In this document: positions 8,319-16,444 of the stretch, in pieces
Layout of the letters: each line of letters begins with the position of its first letter
Position numbering within the stretch: the first letter of the stretch is position 1
Position numbers and translations under genes: made by a program
DNA from: Azoarcus sp031555955
GTDB taxonomy: Bacteria; Pseudomonadota; Gammaproteobacteria; Burkholderiales; Rhodocyclaceae
NCBI GenBank assembly: GCA_031555955.1
Contig: JAVBTY010000009.1
Coordinates: forward strand, 62,001 to 126,000
Reading direction: 5' to 3'
Length of the DNA stretch: 64,000 nucleotides
The notes under the pieces: model-generated
Told to the model about the DNA's origin: nothing
What the model saw: only the letters and a program-made list of their open reading frames with translations
The model's database searches: none

Positions 8319-8520
8319 TTGGCTAGCTCCGGTAGAAGAAACTTTCATGCGGGGAATCAGCCGGGCAAGCGCCCACGCTGACTTCTTACAGGCGGATCAA
8401 TGCTAAGACGCAGGCGGTTCGCGATCTTGCCCAGCCGGGCGGGAACGATTGACCTGAAGTGCAAAGCCCCGGATGCCCGCGCCAGTGCACGCGCAGTCAA
8501 TTCCTGCGCATGAAGAAAGC
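8319..8520 (-). promoter_or_regulatory. Probable promoter/activator region of the cofGH catabolic operon
   Basis: This gap of about 200 nt separates the AraC-family gene from the operon it presumably controls. I do not find a good -35/-10 pair on the minus strand: TTGACT at 8501-8496 has no acceptable -10 at the right distance. A weak promoter is what one expects if transcription depends on an AraC-type activator. Confidence 0.3.
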
Positions 8521-9531
8521 TCAGAACTCCTGGCTGCGGCGGACCTCGAAACGCCGCAGCGTCGCGCTCGGCGTTTCATCAAAGCGTTTGCGGTACTCGC
8601 CCGCGAAACGCCCGAGATGCATGAAGCCCCAGCCCATCGCAATTTCTGAAATATTGTTGGTTGTGCCGCGCTCAAGGATTTCCTGGCGCACTGCCGCGAG
8701 GCGGTAGCTCTTGAGATACGCCATCGGCGACATGGTGAAATAGCGCCTGAACCCCTCGAACAGCTTGAAGCGCGAAACCCCGGAGGCGTTCTCGATATCT
8801 TCCAGCCGCACCGTTTCGCGGGCGTTGGCATGGATGAATTCCTTCGCCCTCAGCAGGTAATGCGGCGGCATCACGTCCAGGCTGCGCCGCAGCGCGGCGG
8901 AATAATTGTGGGGCTGCGCGAGCAGCACGCCCTTTATCAGCGCGCTTTCCAGATCGCGGCTGAAATGCGGGTGTCCGTACAGCCCGTCGCACGCCATTTC
9001 ATCGACGAAATGGCGCGCCATACGCCACCAGGCCGCCGGCGCGCCGCTTTCCGCATCCATTTCGGGCTCGAAACACAAAGGCTGCGCCAGCGGCTGCTGG
9101 AGCATTTCTTCCAGCGTCCGGCTCATGCCCACGCGGCAGATCACCACCTGCAGCTTGCGGCAGTCTCCGCTGATCCACAGATCCTGCGGCTGGTTCGGCG
9201 ACACGATCACGCCCCGGCCCCGGCCCGCCTCCACGGCCCGGCCCGCCACGTTCAGCCGCTGCTGGCCGCACAGGGGGAGATCGATCATGTAACTGCTGAA
9301 CCTGCCGGCATCGGTGATGCCGATGCGCGCATCCGTTCCGAACTCGACATAGCCCAGAACGGTAGACATGGATTTCAGCACCTTGCCGCGATGCCTGAAG
9401 CGGATCCGCTCCGGCTGGAAAATTTCCAGTTCGTGCGCGCCGCACACCGCCGTCAGCCAGGAAACGATTCCAGCCTCATCGGCGCACCCGACATCAAAAT
9501 CGCGCAAATCATCAAAGGGCCGCGCTTCCAT
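8521..9531 (-). CDS. AraC/XylS-family transcriptional regulator
   Basis: A 336-residue protein with an N-terminal AraC-binding-like sensor region and a C-terminal pair of helix-turn-helix motifs. The first HTH is around LEDIENASGVSRFKLFEGFR, and the second ends with the family signature in FMHLGRFAGEYRKRF followed by PSATLRR. I chose the ATG at 9531, with GGGAG 8 nt upstream, rather than an ATG at 9552 that lacks a site. The architecture matches activators of aromatic catabolism such as those of the AndR/BenR type. It is the gene immediately upstream of the LLM-FAH-M20-cofGH operon and reads the same way, so it is the likely substrate-responsive activator of that operon. Confidence 0.9.
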   Translation of the reverse strand: MEARPFDDLRDFDVGCADEAGIVSWLTAVCGAHELEIFQPERIRFRHRGKVLKSMSTVLGYVEFGTDARIGITDAGRFSSYMIDLPLCGQQRLNVAGRAVEAGRGRGVIVSPNQPQDLWISGDCRKLQVVICRVGMSRTLEEMLQQPLAQPLCFEPEMDAESGAPAAWWRMARHFVDEMACDGLYGHPHFSRDLESALIKGVLLAQPHNYSAALRRSLDVMPPHYLLRAKEFIHANARETVRLEDIENASGVSRFKLFEGFRRYFTMSPMAYLKSYRLAAVRQEILERGTTNNISEIAMGWGFMHLGRFAGEYRKRFDETPSATLRRFEVRRSQEF

Positions 9532-9583
9532 CCAGACGTCTCCCGGGCACATCGCTGGCTGCCATCAGAACAGGACGGTTTCA

Positions 9584-9605
9584 GGCGATACGGAACCGTA
9601 TCGCC
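9584..9605. promoter_or_regulatory. Perfect 22-bp palindrome upstream of the AraC-family gene
   Basis: GGCGATACGG at 9584-9593 and CCGTATCGCC at 9596-9605 are perfect inverse copies separated by AA. The site lies 53 nt upstream of the AraC-family start and 179 nt downstream of the tldD stop. It could be a dimer-binding operator. As an RNA it would form a 9-bp stem with a 4-nt loop but has no U-run on either strand. Confidence 0.45.
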
Positions 9606-9783
9606 GCTTCAGCATGGCTTCCAGTCTGTACCCGCGGCGCTGCCGCGTCTTGCCCGGATGGGCGGAGATCGTTGCCTGGTAACGCAATGGCGCGCATGGC
9701 CAGCCGGTGAAAACACGGCCTGCCTTGCGCCCGCTGGCGATTAAGCCGGGATGAAGAATTCCGCCCGGCGCGGGTGGATCAGC

Positions 9784-11226
9784 TCAGGCCGTGCCGCCCA
9801 CCGTAAGGCGGTCGATGCGCAGCGTGGGCTGGCCGACGCCCACCGGCACGCTCTGCCCATCCTTGCCGCAGGTGCCGACGCCGGGGTCCAGCGCCATGTC
9901 GTTGCCAATCAGGCTGACGCGGGTGAGCACGTCCGGGCCGTTGCCGATCAGCGTCGCGCCTTTCACCGGGCGGGTCACCTTGCCGTTTTCGATCAGGTAA
10001 GCCTCGGAGGTGGAGAAAACGAATTTGCCCGAAGTGATGTCGACCTGGCCGCCGCCGAAATTCACCGCGTAAAGCCCTTTTTTCACCGAAGCGATGATTT
10101 CTTCCGGGTTTTTGTCGCCATTGAGCATGTAAGTGTTGGTCATGCGCGGCATCGGCAGATGGGCGAAGGATTCGCGGCGGCCGTTACCGGTGGGAGCCAT
10201 GCCCATCAGCCGGGCGTTGGTCATGTCCTGCATGTAGCCCGCGAGAATGCCGTCTTCGATCAGCACAGTGCGCTGCCCCGGGTTGCCTTCGTCGTCGATG
10301 GTGAGCGAGCCGCGCCGGTCGGGAATCGTGCCGTCGTCCACCACGGTAACGCCCTTTGCCGCAACCTGCTGGCCGATGCGCCCGGAAAAGGCGGAGCTGC
10401 CCTTGCGGTTGAAGTCGCCCTCAAGGCCGTGGCCAATGGCTTCGTGCAGCAGGATGCCGGGCCAGCCGGGGCCGAGCACCACCGTCATGGTCCCGGCGGG
10501 CGCGGGCGCGGCGGCCAGGTTGACGCTGGCCTGGTGCACGGCGGCGCGGGCGTAATCTCGCAGCAGATCGTCGCTGAAGTAGCCGTAGTCGTAGCGCCCG
10601 CCGCCACCGGCGCTGCCCTGCTCGCGCCGTTCGCCGTCTTCCATGATGACGGTGATGGAAACCCGCACCAGCGGGCGCACGTCGGCGGCCAGGTGGCCGT
10701 CGCTGCGCGCCACGAGGACCACCTCCCACGAACCGGCCACGTGCGCCATGACCTGGGTGACGCGCGGATCTTCGGCGCGGGCGAAGCTTTCGAGCCGTTC
10801 CAGCAGCTTGACCTTGGCGGTGTCGCCGAGCGAATCGAGCGGGTCGGCGCGGTGGTACAGCCGCCGGGGCGCTTTCCCGGCCGCGACGGCGACCGTGCGC
10901 CGCCCGCCCGCATCGGCGATGGCGCGGGTGGCGGTGGCAGCGCCGAGCAGCGCGTCGAGGGAAATATCGTCGGAATAGGCGAAAGCGGTTTTCTCGCCGC
11001 ACACGGCGCGCACGCCAACGCCCTGTTCAATGTCGAAGCTGCCCGACTTGACGATGCCTTCCTCCAGGCTCCAGCTTTCGGCGCGCTGGTACTGGAAGTA
11101 GAGATCGGCGTAGTCGAGGCGGTGCTTCATCAGCTTGCGGAACGTTTTCTCCAGCTCTTCCGCGCCGAGGTCAAAAGGTTTCAGCAGGGTGCGTTCGGCG
11201 ATGGCGAGGGAATCGGATTGGCTCAT
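9784..11226 (-). CDS. tldD: Metalloprotease TldD
   Basis: A 480-residue protein, the same length as E. coli TldD (481). The zinc-site helix HExxxH is seen as HEAIGH at residues 261-266. TldD partners with TldE/PmbA to form a heterodimeric protease that degrades unfolded or modified peptides; the partner gene is not in this window. The ATG at 11226 begins MSQSDSLAIAERTLLKPFDL, which matches the family's N-terminus; a longer frame extends upstream but has low-complexity content and overlaps the upstream gene. It lies 70 nt downstream of the nitrilase-family gene and is probably cotranscribed with it and yhdP. Confidence 0.95.
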   Translation of the reverse strand: MSQSDSLAIAERTLLKPFDLGAEELEKTFRKLMKHRLDYADLYFQYQRAESWSLEEGIVKSGSFDIEQGVGVRAVCGEKTAFAYSDDISLDALLGAATATRAIADAGGRRTVAVAAGKAPRRLYHRADPLDSLGDTAKVKLLERLESFARAEDPRVTQVMAHVAGSWEVVLVARSDGHLAADVRPLVRVSITVIMEDGERREQGSAGGGGRYDYGYFSDDLLRDYARAAVHQASVNLAAAPAPAGTMTVVLGPGWPGILLHEAIGHGLEGDFNRKGSSAFSGRIGQQVAAKGVTVVDDGTIPDRRGSLTIDDEGNPGQRTVLIEDGILAGYMQDMTNARLMGMAPTGNGRRESFAHLPMPRMTNTYMLNGDKNPEEIIASVKKGLYAVNFGGGQVDITSGKFVFSTSEAYLIENGKVTRPVKGATLIGNGPDVLTRVSLIGNDMALDPGVGTCGKDGQSVPVGVGQPTLRIDRLTVGGTA

Positions 11227-11296
11227 GGTCGGGTTCCAGTCGTGGCGCTGCCGGGTTGGACCCGGCGGGCGGAAAAAGGGTCGGATCTGCGGGGCT

Positions 11297-12175
11297 TCAG
11301 CATCCATTCGGCGCGCGGCGGTGTTGCAGCGCGGGCAGACTGGCGCGCACGGCGGCGATGCGCGCGGAATCAAGCGCGGCGGTGACGATGCCCGCCCCTT
11401 CGTCGCGGCAGGCCAGCACTTCGCCCCACGGGCCAACGATCATGCTGTGGCCCCAGGTCACGCGCCCGCCGGGGTGGCGGCCGCCCTGGGCCGGAGCCAT
11501 CACGTAGCACTGGTTTTCGATCGCGCGCGCGCGCAGCAGCGTTTCCCAGTGCGCCCTGCCGGTGGTGTGGGTAAAGGCGGCGGGCAGCACGATCAGGTCG
11601 ACTTCGCCCATGGCGCGGAAAAGTTCAGGAAAGCGCAGGTCGTAACAGATCGCCAGACCGATGCGGCCAAACGGCGAATCGAAGGTAACGGTTTCATTCC
11701 CGGCTTCGATGGTGGCGGCTTCGTTATAGCGCTCCGCGCCGGACTGGAAGCCGAACAGGTGAATCTTGTCGTAGCGGGCCACGCGCTGGCCCTGATCGTC
11801 ATACACCAGCGTGCTGTTGCGCACCTTGCCCTCTGCCGTGGCGGCAAGCGGAACGGTGCCGCCCACCAGCCACACGCCATGACGCCGCGCGGCCCCGCTC
11901 AGGAAATTTTGCAGCGGGCCGTCACCGTCGCGCTCGCACAGGCGGGCCCTGGCGCTTTCGTCCGCGTCGATGGAGAAAAAATATTCGGGAAGCGCCACCA
12001 GGCGCGCGCCCTCCCGCGCCGCGGCGGCGACAAGCGCTTCGGCTGCGCGCAGATTGGCCGCCACATCGGGGCCGGAAACGGTCTGCACCGCCGCGATGCA
12101 CGGCGCGGCGGCGCTTCCGTCCGCGCCATCGCTCGCGTTCCCGGCCACGCTGGAAAGTTCTGCCTTCCGGCTCAT
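11297..12175 (-). CDS. Carbon-nitrogen hydrolase, Nit1/deaminated glutathione amidase type
   Basis: A 292-residue nitrilase-superfamily protein with the full Glu-Lys-Cys triad: Glu64 in LPEYFF, Lys137 in RYDKIHLF and Cys177 in ICYDLRFPELF. The segment after the cysteine (VLPAAFTHTTGRAHWETLLR) is characteristic of the Nit1 branch, which hydrolyses deaminated glutathione, a side product of transaminases. The ATG at 12175 begins 4 nt after the yhdP stop with a purine-rich AGGGGGA upstream, so translation is probably coupled. The order yhdP-nit-tldD, divergent from glnE, is common in betaproteobacteria. Confidence 0.92.
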   Translation of the reverse strand: MSRKAELSSVAGNASDGADGSAAAPCIAAVQTVSGPDVAANLRAAEALVAAAAREGARLVALPEYFFSIDADESARARLCERDGDGPLQNFLSGAARRHGVWLVGGTVPLAATAEGKVRNSTLVYDDQGQRVARYDKIHLFGFQSGAERYNEAATIEAGNETVTFDSPFGRIGLAICYDLRFPELFRAMGEVDLIVLPAAFTHTTGRAHWETLLRARAIENQCYVMAPAQGGRHPGGRVTWGHSMIVGPWGEVLACRDEGAGIVTAALDSARIAAVRASLPALQHRRAPNGC

Positions 12176-12179
12176 CGTT

Positions 12180-15100
12180 TCATTGTCCCCCTGCATCGCC
12201 TCCATCCCCCGGCGGGGCGGAAGCGGGATTATTCGCGCCAGAACCCAGTTTTACCACCTGCGGATCATCCCAGCCGCCAGTAATCGCGTATTCGAACGCG
12301 AAAAGCCGTTCCACCGGATCGCTCAGCGCCTTCTGCGCAAGGTAGGTAACGACCCCGGCAACCGGGTTGATGAGCCCCGCCGCCGCGCCGATGGCGACCG
12401 ATTCGGACAGCGTGGGCTGCACCGTTACCCGCAGATCCTGCGTTTCGGCGCTGACATCCACCGTGCCGCGCATCTGGATCCGCGCCGCCGCGCCGGTAAT
12501 TTCAAGGTTGCCGGTGCTCATCACGCCCTGGGCGACCGTCGCGTCGCCCGCGATGCGGTCAAAGGCGAAGCCTTCCGAAAAAATGTCGCGGAAATCCAGC
12601 GTGATGCGCCGCGGCAGCGCCTGCAGGCTCAGCACCCCGAGCAGGCGGCCCATACCCGGGTCGAGCTTTCTGAACTGCCCGCTGCCTGCATCGAACCGCA
12701 TCGCGCCGCCCAGCGTCGGGTAATCGATGCGCGTGGGCGCGCCGTGCCACGCCAGATCGCCCGTCAGCGTGGCCTGGCCGCCGCGTACCGCGTCCGGGTA
12801 GCCAAAGCGGTGCATGAAGCGCCCGATATTCGCCGTTTCAAGGCGGAAAGCCAGGCGCGAACGCTCTTCCCCCACGCTCTGCCATTCCCCGTTGCCCGCC
12901 AGCCTGCCATCCGGGTTTTCGAGCAGCAGGCGGTCCAGCCTCCATGCGCCGTCATGGTTACGCGCGCTCACCTCCAGCCGCCCCAAGTCCAGCCCGCGCA
13001 GGGTGAATTTTTCGGCGGCGACATCCAGCCCGGGCAGGCGGCGCACCGGCGTTTCTTCACTATTTCCGGCTTCCTTCTCGTGCCCGTCATCCCCACCCAC
13101 GTCGAGGTGTTCGAGGCGGGCCACCAAGGTGCCGTCGCCCGCATGACGCCAGTCGAATTCGCCCTTCGCCCGGTCGCTGTCCAGCCGGGCTTTCCAGCCG
13201 CCGGCATCGGCCACCGCGCGCAGCGCCACCCCGTTCAGCGTCTGCCCGAGCAGGCGCAGCCTGTGCGCCTGCAGCGTCACGCCCGCCAGCGCGAAACCGC
13301 CGCTGGCCTGCGGCGCTTCGCCGCCCGCATCGGCCTGCTCCCCAACCCGTACATCATCGGCCAGCGCCCGCCGCCAGGCATCCAGATCGATGTCATCGAA
13401 TTCCGCCGCGGCCATCACGCCGCCATCGACCATGCGCGGCGTCTGGAACAGGCCGATGCCGCCGCGCTTTATCTGCCAGCCAGAGGGGATCGCGGCGTAT
13501 TCGATTTCGGCCTGCAGCCTCTCGGCGAGTCTGGCGCGAAGGGTTCTCCGGCTACTGTCCGGATAATCCATCTCTATCAGCAGCGGCCAGCGTTCGGCAG
13601 CGTTTTTCCCGAACGGGAACGGGAAACTGGACGTGACGCCTTCGAGGCTGGAACGCACGCTGACATGCACGCCCTCCTTGCCGCGCACGGCGACCTCGGC
13701 CTGCCAGGCGGCCGCGCCGCCCAGATGGGCCAGCGCGGGAGAGTCGTAATCGCGCCGCAGGACGCTGACGGGTAGCGTGCCGGAGGCGGAGAAAAGCACT
13801 CCGCCATCGGCCGACGTGGCGGCGGAAAGCTGCAGCGGCTCGCCGTACAGGCGCGCGCGCGCTTCGGGAATGGTGAGTTCGTCGGCGGTGAAATGAAGCC
13901 GTCCGCCCGCCTCTTCCAGCGGCGGCATTCCTTCGGCCAGCCACAGGCGGTTGGCGGCGAAACGGTAAGCGCCGCTGACGCGGGTTCTGTCGAGCGCCGC
14001 CAGCGGCATCGCCAGACGCAGCTCAAGGGCTCCGCTGCCTTCGGCGCGCATGCCCTCGGTGAAATGGCCAATACGCCCGGCCACCGGACTCTGGGAAACA
14101 AAGCGGAGAAATTCGCCCGTCGGGCCGTTCGCCTTGCCGGTGATGGACATGACCGGGCCGCCGTCCGCGTCGAGATCGGGCACGCTGGCGTTCACGCCGG
14201 TCAGCGCGACGCCGAAAATCCGCGCCCGGCTAGAGTCGATGCGCAAACCGGGGCCTTCGAAGCGGACTTCGCCATACAGCCCTTCGATCGAGGGCCAGCC
14301 GGGCGCGTAATCGAGCACCGCGTCCGCCACCTTGATGGCGACGAGAAACTGGCCGCTGCCGTCGCGGAAGGGAAAATCGTCCAGCCGCCCGCGCAGGCGC
14401 AGCCGGGTTTCCGGCACATCGGCGCGGCGGATGGCGGTGCGCACCCAGTCGTTCGTTTCGCGGCCAACCACGCGCGGCAGGTAACGCCATACCGATCCGC
14501 TTTCGGCGCGGGTGAGACGGGCCTGCATGTCGATCTCGCCCAGCACGCCGCTTTCCGGCCAGTAGCTGCCGGAGGCGTCGCCCGCGGCATCGGGGTTTTC
14601 GAAACTGGCCGTATCGAGCGTAACCCTCAGCCGCCCGTCCGCGCGCGACCAGCCGCCCTGCGCCCGCAGGGACGAAAACGTCAGCCGGGACTGCTCGAAC
14701 ACCTGCGGCAGGTCGATGTGCGCGCCCGCGCCGGAAAGGCGGAAGCGCCCGCCACCCTCATCGCCATCGATTTCGCCAGAAAGCCCGCCCAGACCGGGCA
14801 AGGCTTCATACGCCTCGAAACCCACCTCCCTGAGCCGGGCGGCGAGCTTCCAGCGCCGCAGCGCGGCCATTTCGCCCTCCCAGGAAAAACGCAGCGCGCT
14901 GACCTGCCCGCGCAGCCCGGAACCGGCGAGCCGCGCCCGCGTTTCATCGCCCAGCGGCAGATACGCCGCCAGACGGGTGAGTACGGCCAGATCAAGCTGG
15001 TTCGCACGCAGCTCGCCCCCGCCCGCGCGTTCTTCCGTACGGTTTTCCGCGCGCCCTTCTTCTTTATCCACCCCCTGCCAGCGCAGGGTGAAATCAGTCG

Positions 15101-16118
15101 CGGGCAGCGCGACACCGTCCACCGTCGCCAGGCGCAGCCCCTGCGCCGTCAGCGTTATCTCCCGGTCCGAACGGCTGGCCGCCACACGCCCATGCAGGCG
15201 GGACAGCCCCAGCTCCGGCAGGTTCTCGCCCAGGCGGGCGGAAACCGCTTCCAGCGCCACATCGGCCGTTACCGCCGTTTGCGCCGCGCCGTCCAGATCT
15301 AGCCACATCCGCACGCCGCCATCGCCTTTCAGGGGAAGCGGGTAATCCACCCACGGCAGCCAGCCGCCCAGGTCGGCATGCTTCAGATCGACGTACAGTT
15401 TTCCCTTCGAGTGCAGCGGGTTTGGGGACGACAGCCGCGCCAGCTCGCCGCGCAGATCGAGCGCCGAGGCCAGATTTTCGGGCGGCTGCGCGCGCAGGGC
15501 GAAACGGTGAGCGCGAAAACCGCGGTCGAGCAGAAAATCCACCTGTTCCAGCCGCAGTTCCGGCGCGGCGCGGTAATCGTCGTTCCACGTCAGCGCCGCG
15601 CCGTGAATGGCGATCTGCTGCTGGGCCAGCACCCATTCCAGAAATCCGCCCCCATCGGGCCCGGCGGCGATGCGCAGCCCCGCCGCCACCAGGCCGCCAT
15701 CGCGCTCGCGGCGCAGCGCCAGCGCGGGCGAATACACATCCAGACGATGGAAATGCGGCGTCCGCAACAACAGCGATTTCAGCGACAGCGTGGCATCGAC
15801 CCGCGCCAGCTCCAGCGCCGGGCGGCCCTCACCGTCGCGCACGGTCACGCCGCGCAGATGCAGGCGCGGACGCAGGCCCGGCCAGTCCGCGCTCAGGGCA
15901 TCGATCGTCACCGGCAGCCCCATTGCGCGCGAGGCCGCCGCCGCGATTTCTTCCCGGTAATCCCCAATATGCGGCGCGGCCACTTCCCGCGCGAACAGGA
16001 ATACGCCCCCGACGATGAACCACAGCGCCAGCAATATCCGGGCGCAATAACGCAACCCCGGGCGCAGCCTCGCCGGGAGAGATGCTTTTACCGCGGAGGA
16101 AGGAAGGGTGTGATTCAT
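12180..16118 (-). CDS. yhdP: YhdP-family AsmA-like protein, large inner-membrane-anchored lipid transport protein
   Basis: A 1312-residue protein with one N-terminal membrane segment (about residues 24-43) followed by a very long periplasmic region of repeated beta-rich AsmA/DUF3971-type sequence. The conserved C-terminal block near GLINPVAGVVTYLAQK and AFEYAITGGWDDPQ identifies the YhdP/TIGR02099 family (E. coli YhdP is about 1266 residues). YhdP, TamB and YdbH form bridge-like conduits moving phospholipid to the outer membrane; that role is known for the family and assumed here. The ATG at 16118 is the first in-frame start and gives a short basic leader. It is transcribed divergently from glnE and overlaps nothing upstream. 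Confidence 0.93.
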   Translation of the reverse strand: MNHTLPSSAVKASLPARLRPGLRYCARILLALWFIVGGVFLFAREVAAPHIGDYREEIAAAASRAMGLPVTIDALSADWPGLRPRLHLRGVTVRDGEGRPALELARVDATLSLKSLLLRTPHFHRLDVYSPALALRRERDGGLVAAGLRIAAGPDGGGFLEWVLAQQQIAIHGAALTWNDDYRAAPELRLEQVDFLLDRGFRAHRFALRAQPPENLASALDLRGELARLSSPNPLHSKGKLYVDLKHADLGGWLPWVDYPLPLKGDGGVRMWLDLDGAAQTAVTADVALEAVSARLGENLPELGLSRLHGRVAASRSDREITLTAQGLRLATVDGVALPATDFTLRWQGVDKEEGRAENRTEERAGGGELRANQLDLAVLTRLAAYLPLGDETRARLAGSGLRGQVSALRFSWEGEMAALRRWKLAARLREVGFEAYEALPGLGGLSGEIDGDEGGGRFRLSGAGAHIDLPQVFEQSRLTFSSLRAQGGWSRADGRLRVTLDTASFENPDAAGDASGSYWPESGVLGEIDMQARLTRAESGSVWRYLPRVVGRETNDWVRTAIRRADVPETRLRLRGRLDDFPFRDGSGQFLVAIKVADAVLDYAPGWPSIEGLYGEVRFEGPGLRIDSSRARIFGVALTGVNASVPDLDADGGPVMSITGKANGPTGEFLRFVSQSPVAGRIGHFTEGMRAEGSGALELRLAMPLAALDRTRVSGAYRFAANRLWLAEGMPPLEEAGGRLHFTADELTIPEARARLYGEPLQLSAATSADGGVLFSASGTLPVSVLRRDYDSPALAHLGGAAAWQAEVAVRGKEGVHVSVRSSLEGVTSSFPFPFGKNAAERWPLLIEMDYPDSSRRTLRARLAERLQAEIEYAAIPSGWQIKRGGIGLFQTPRMVDGGVMAAAEFDDIDLDAWRRALADDVRVGEQADAGGEAPQASGGFALAGVTLQAHRLRLLGQTLNGVALRAVADAGGWKARLDSDRAKGEFDWRHAGDGTLVARLEHLDVGGDDGHEKEAGNSEETPVRRLPGLDVAAEKFTLRGLDLGRLEVSARNHDGAWRLDRLLLENPDGRLAGNGEWQSVGEERSRLAFRLETANIGRFMHRFGYPDAVRGGQATLTGDLAWHGAPTRIDYPTLGGAMRFDAGSGQFRKLDPGMGRLLGVLSLQALPRRITLDFRDIFSEGFAFDRIAGDATVAQGVMSTGNLEITGAAARIQMRGTVDVSAETQDLRVTVQPTLSESVAIGAAAGLINPVAGVVTYLAQKALSDPVERLFAFEYAITGGWDDPQVVKLGSGANNPASAPPGDGGDAGGQ

Positions 16119-16444
16119 TCAGGGAAGGGGCAGCCCACAAAGTTTTCCGCCGCTGGCTGCGCGCCGGGGCCGAAACACGCACGGTCCGCGTAGCGCCAGA
16201 CGAAGGGGGAGGGGATTCTACCTTCTACCCGCACGCGGCGGCGCTGGCGCGCTCCGGAACCGCTCAATGGTGGCACAAACCGGTTTTGCACACCGTTGCG
16301 CAATGTTTCGGACGCCCCCGCGCCACGCCCGCCCCGGACGGGGCCGGAGCAGGCCGGGTATGATGGAAAAATCCGGAGCCGCAGCGGCGCTTTCCTGTGC
16401 TTTCCTGTGCTTTCCCCCCTCACCTTTCCGCCATCCGCCCGACC
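16119..16444. promoter_or_regulatory. Divergent yhdP/glnE intergenic region
   Basis: This 326-bp gap holds no gene and must carry the promoters of both flanking genes. On the plus strand TATGAT at 16359-16364 could serve as a -10 for glnE, but no recognisable -35 lies 16-18 nt upstream. The glnE side also carries a short tandem repeat at 16389-16415. Nothing else stands out. Confidence 0.4.
16389..16415 (+). repeat. Tandem 10-bp repeat in the glnE leader
   Basis: The unit GCTTTCCTGT occurs twice in perfect tandem and is followed by a partial third copy, GCTTTCC. It ends 29 nt before the glnE start codon. Slipped-strand length change is possible but the copy number is low. Confidence 0.7.

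Noticed and set aside
1135..8381. Very long open frames on the plus strand opposite the catabolic operon (for example 1135-2394, 2774-4894, 5033-6262, 6126-8381)
   Set aside because: They lie antisense to genes with clear protein motifs, have His/Arg/Ala-rich low-complexity translations and no ribosome sites; high GC content alone explains the lack of stops.
9784..11436. Longer TldD starting upstream at 11436
   Set aside because: The added residues cover the end of the Nit1-like gene, are low-complexity, and the product would exceed the family's normal length.
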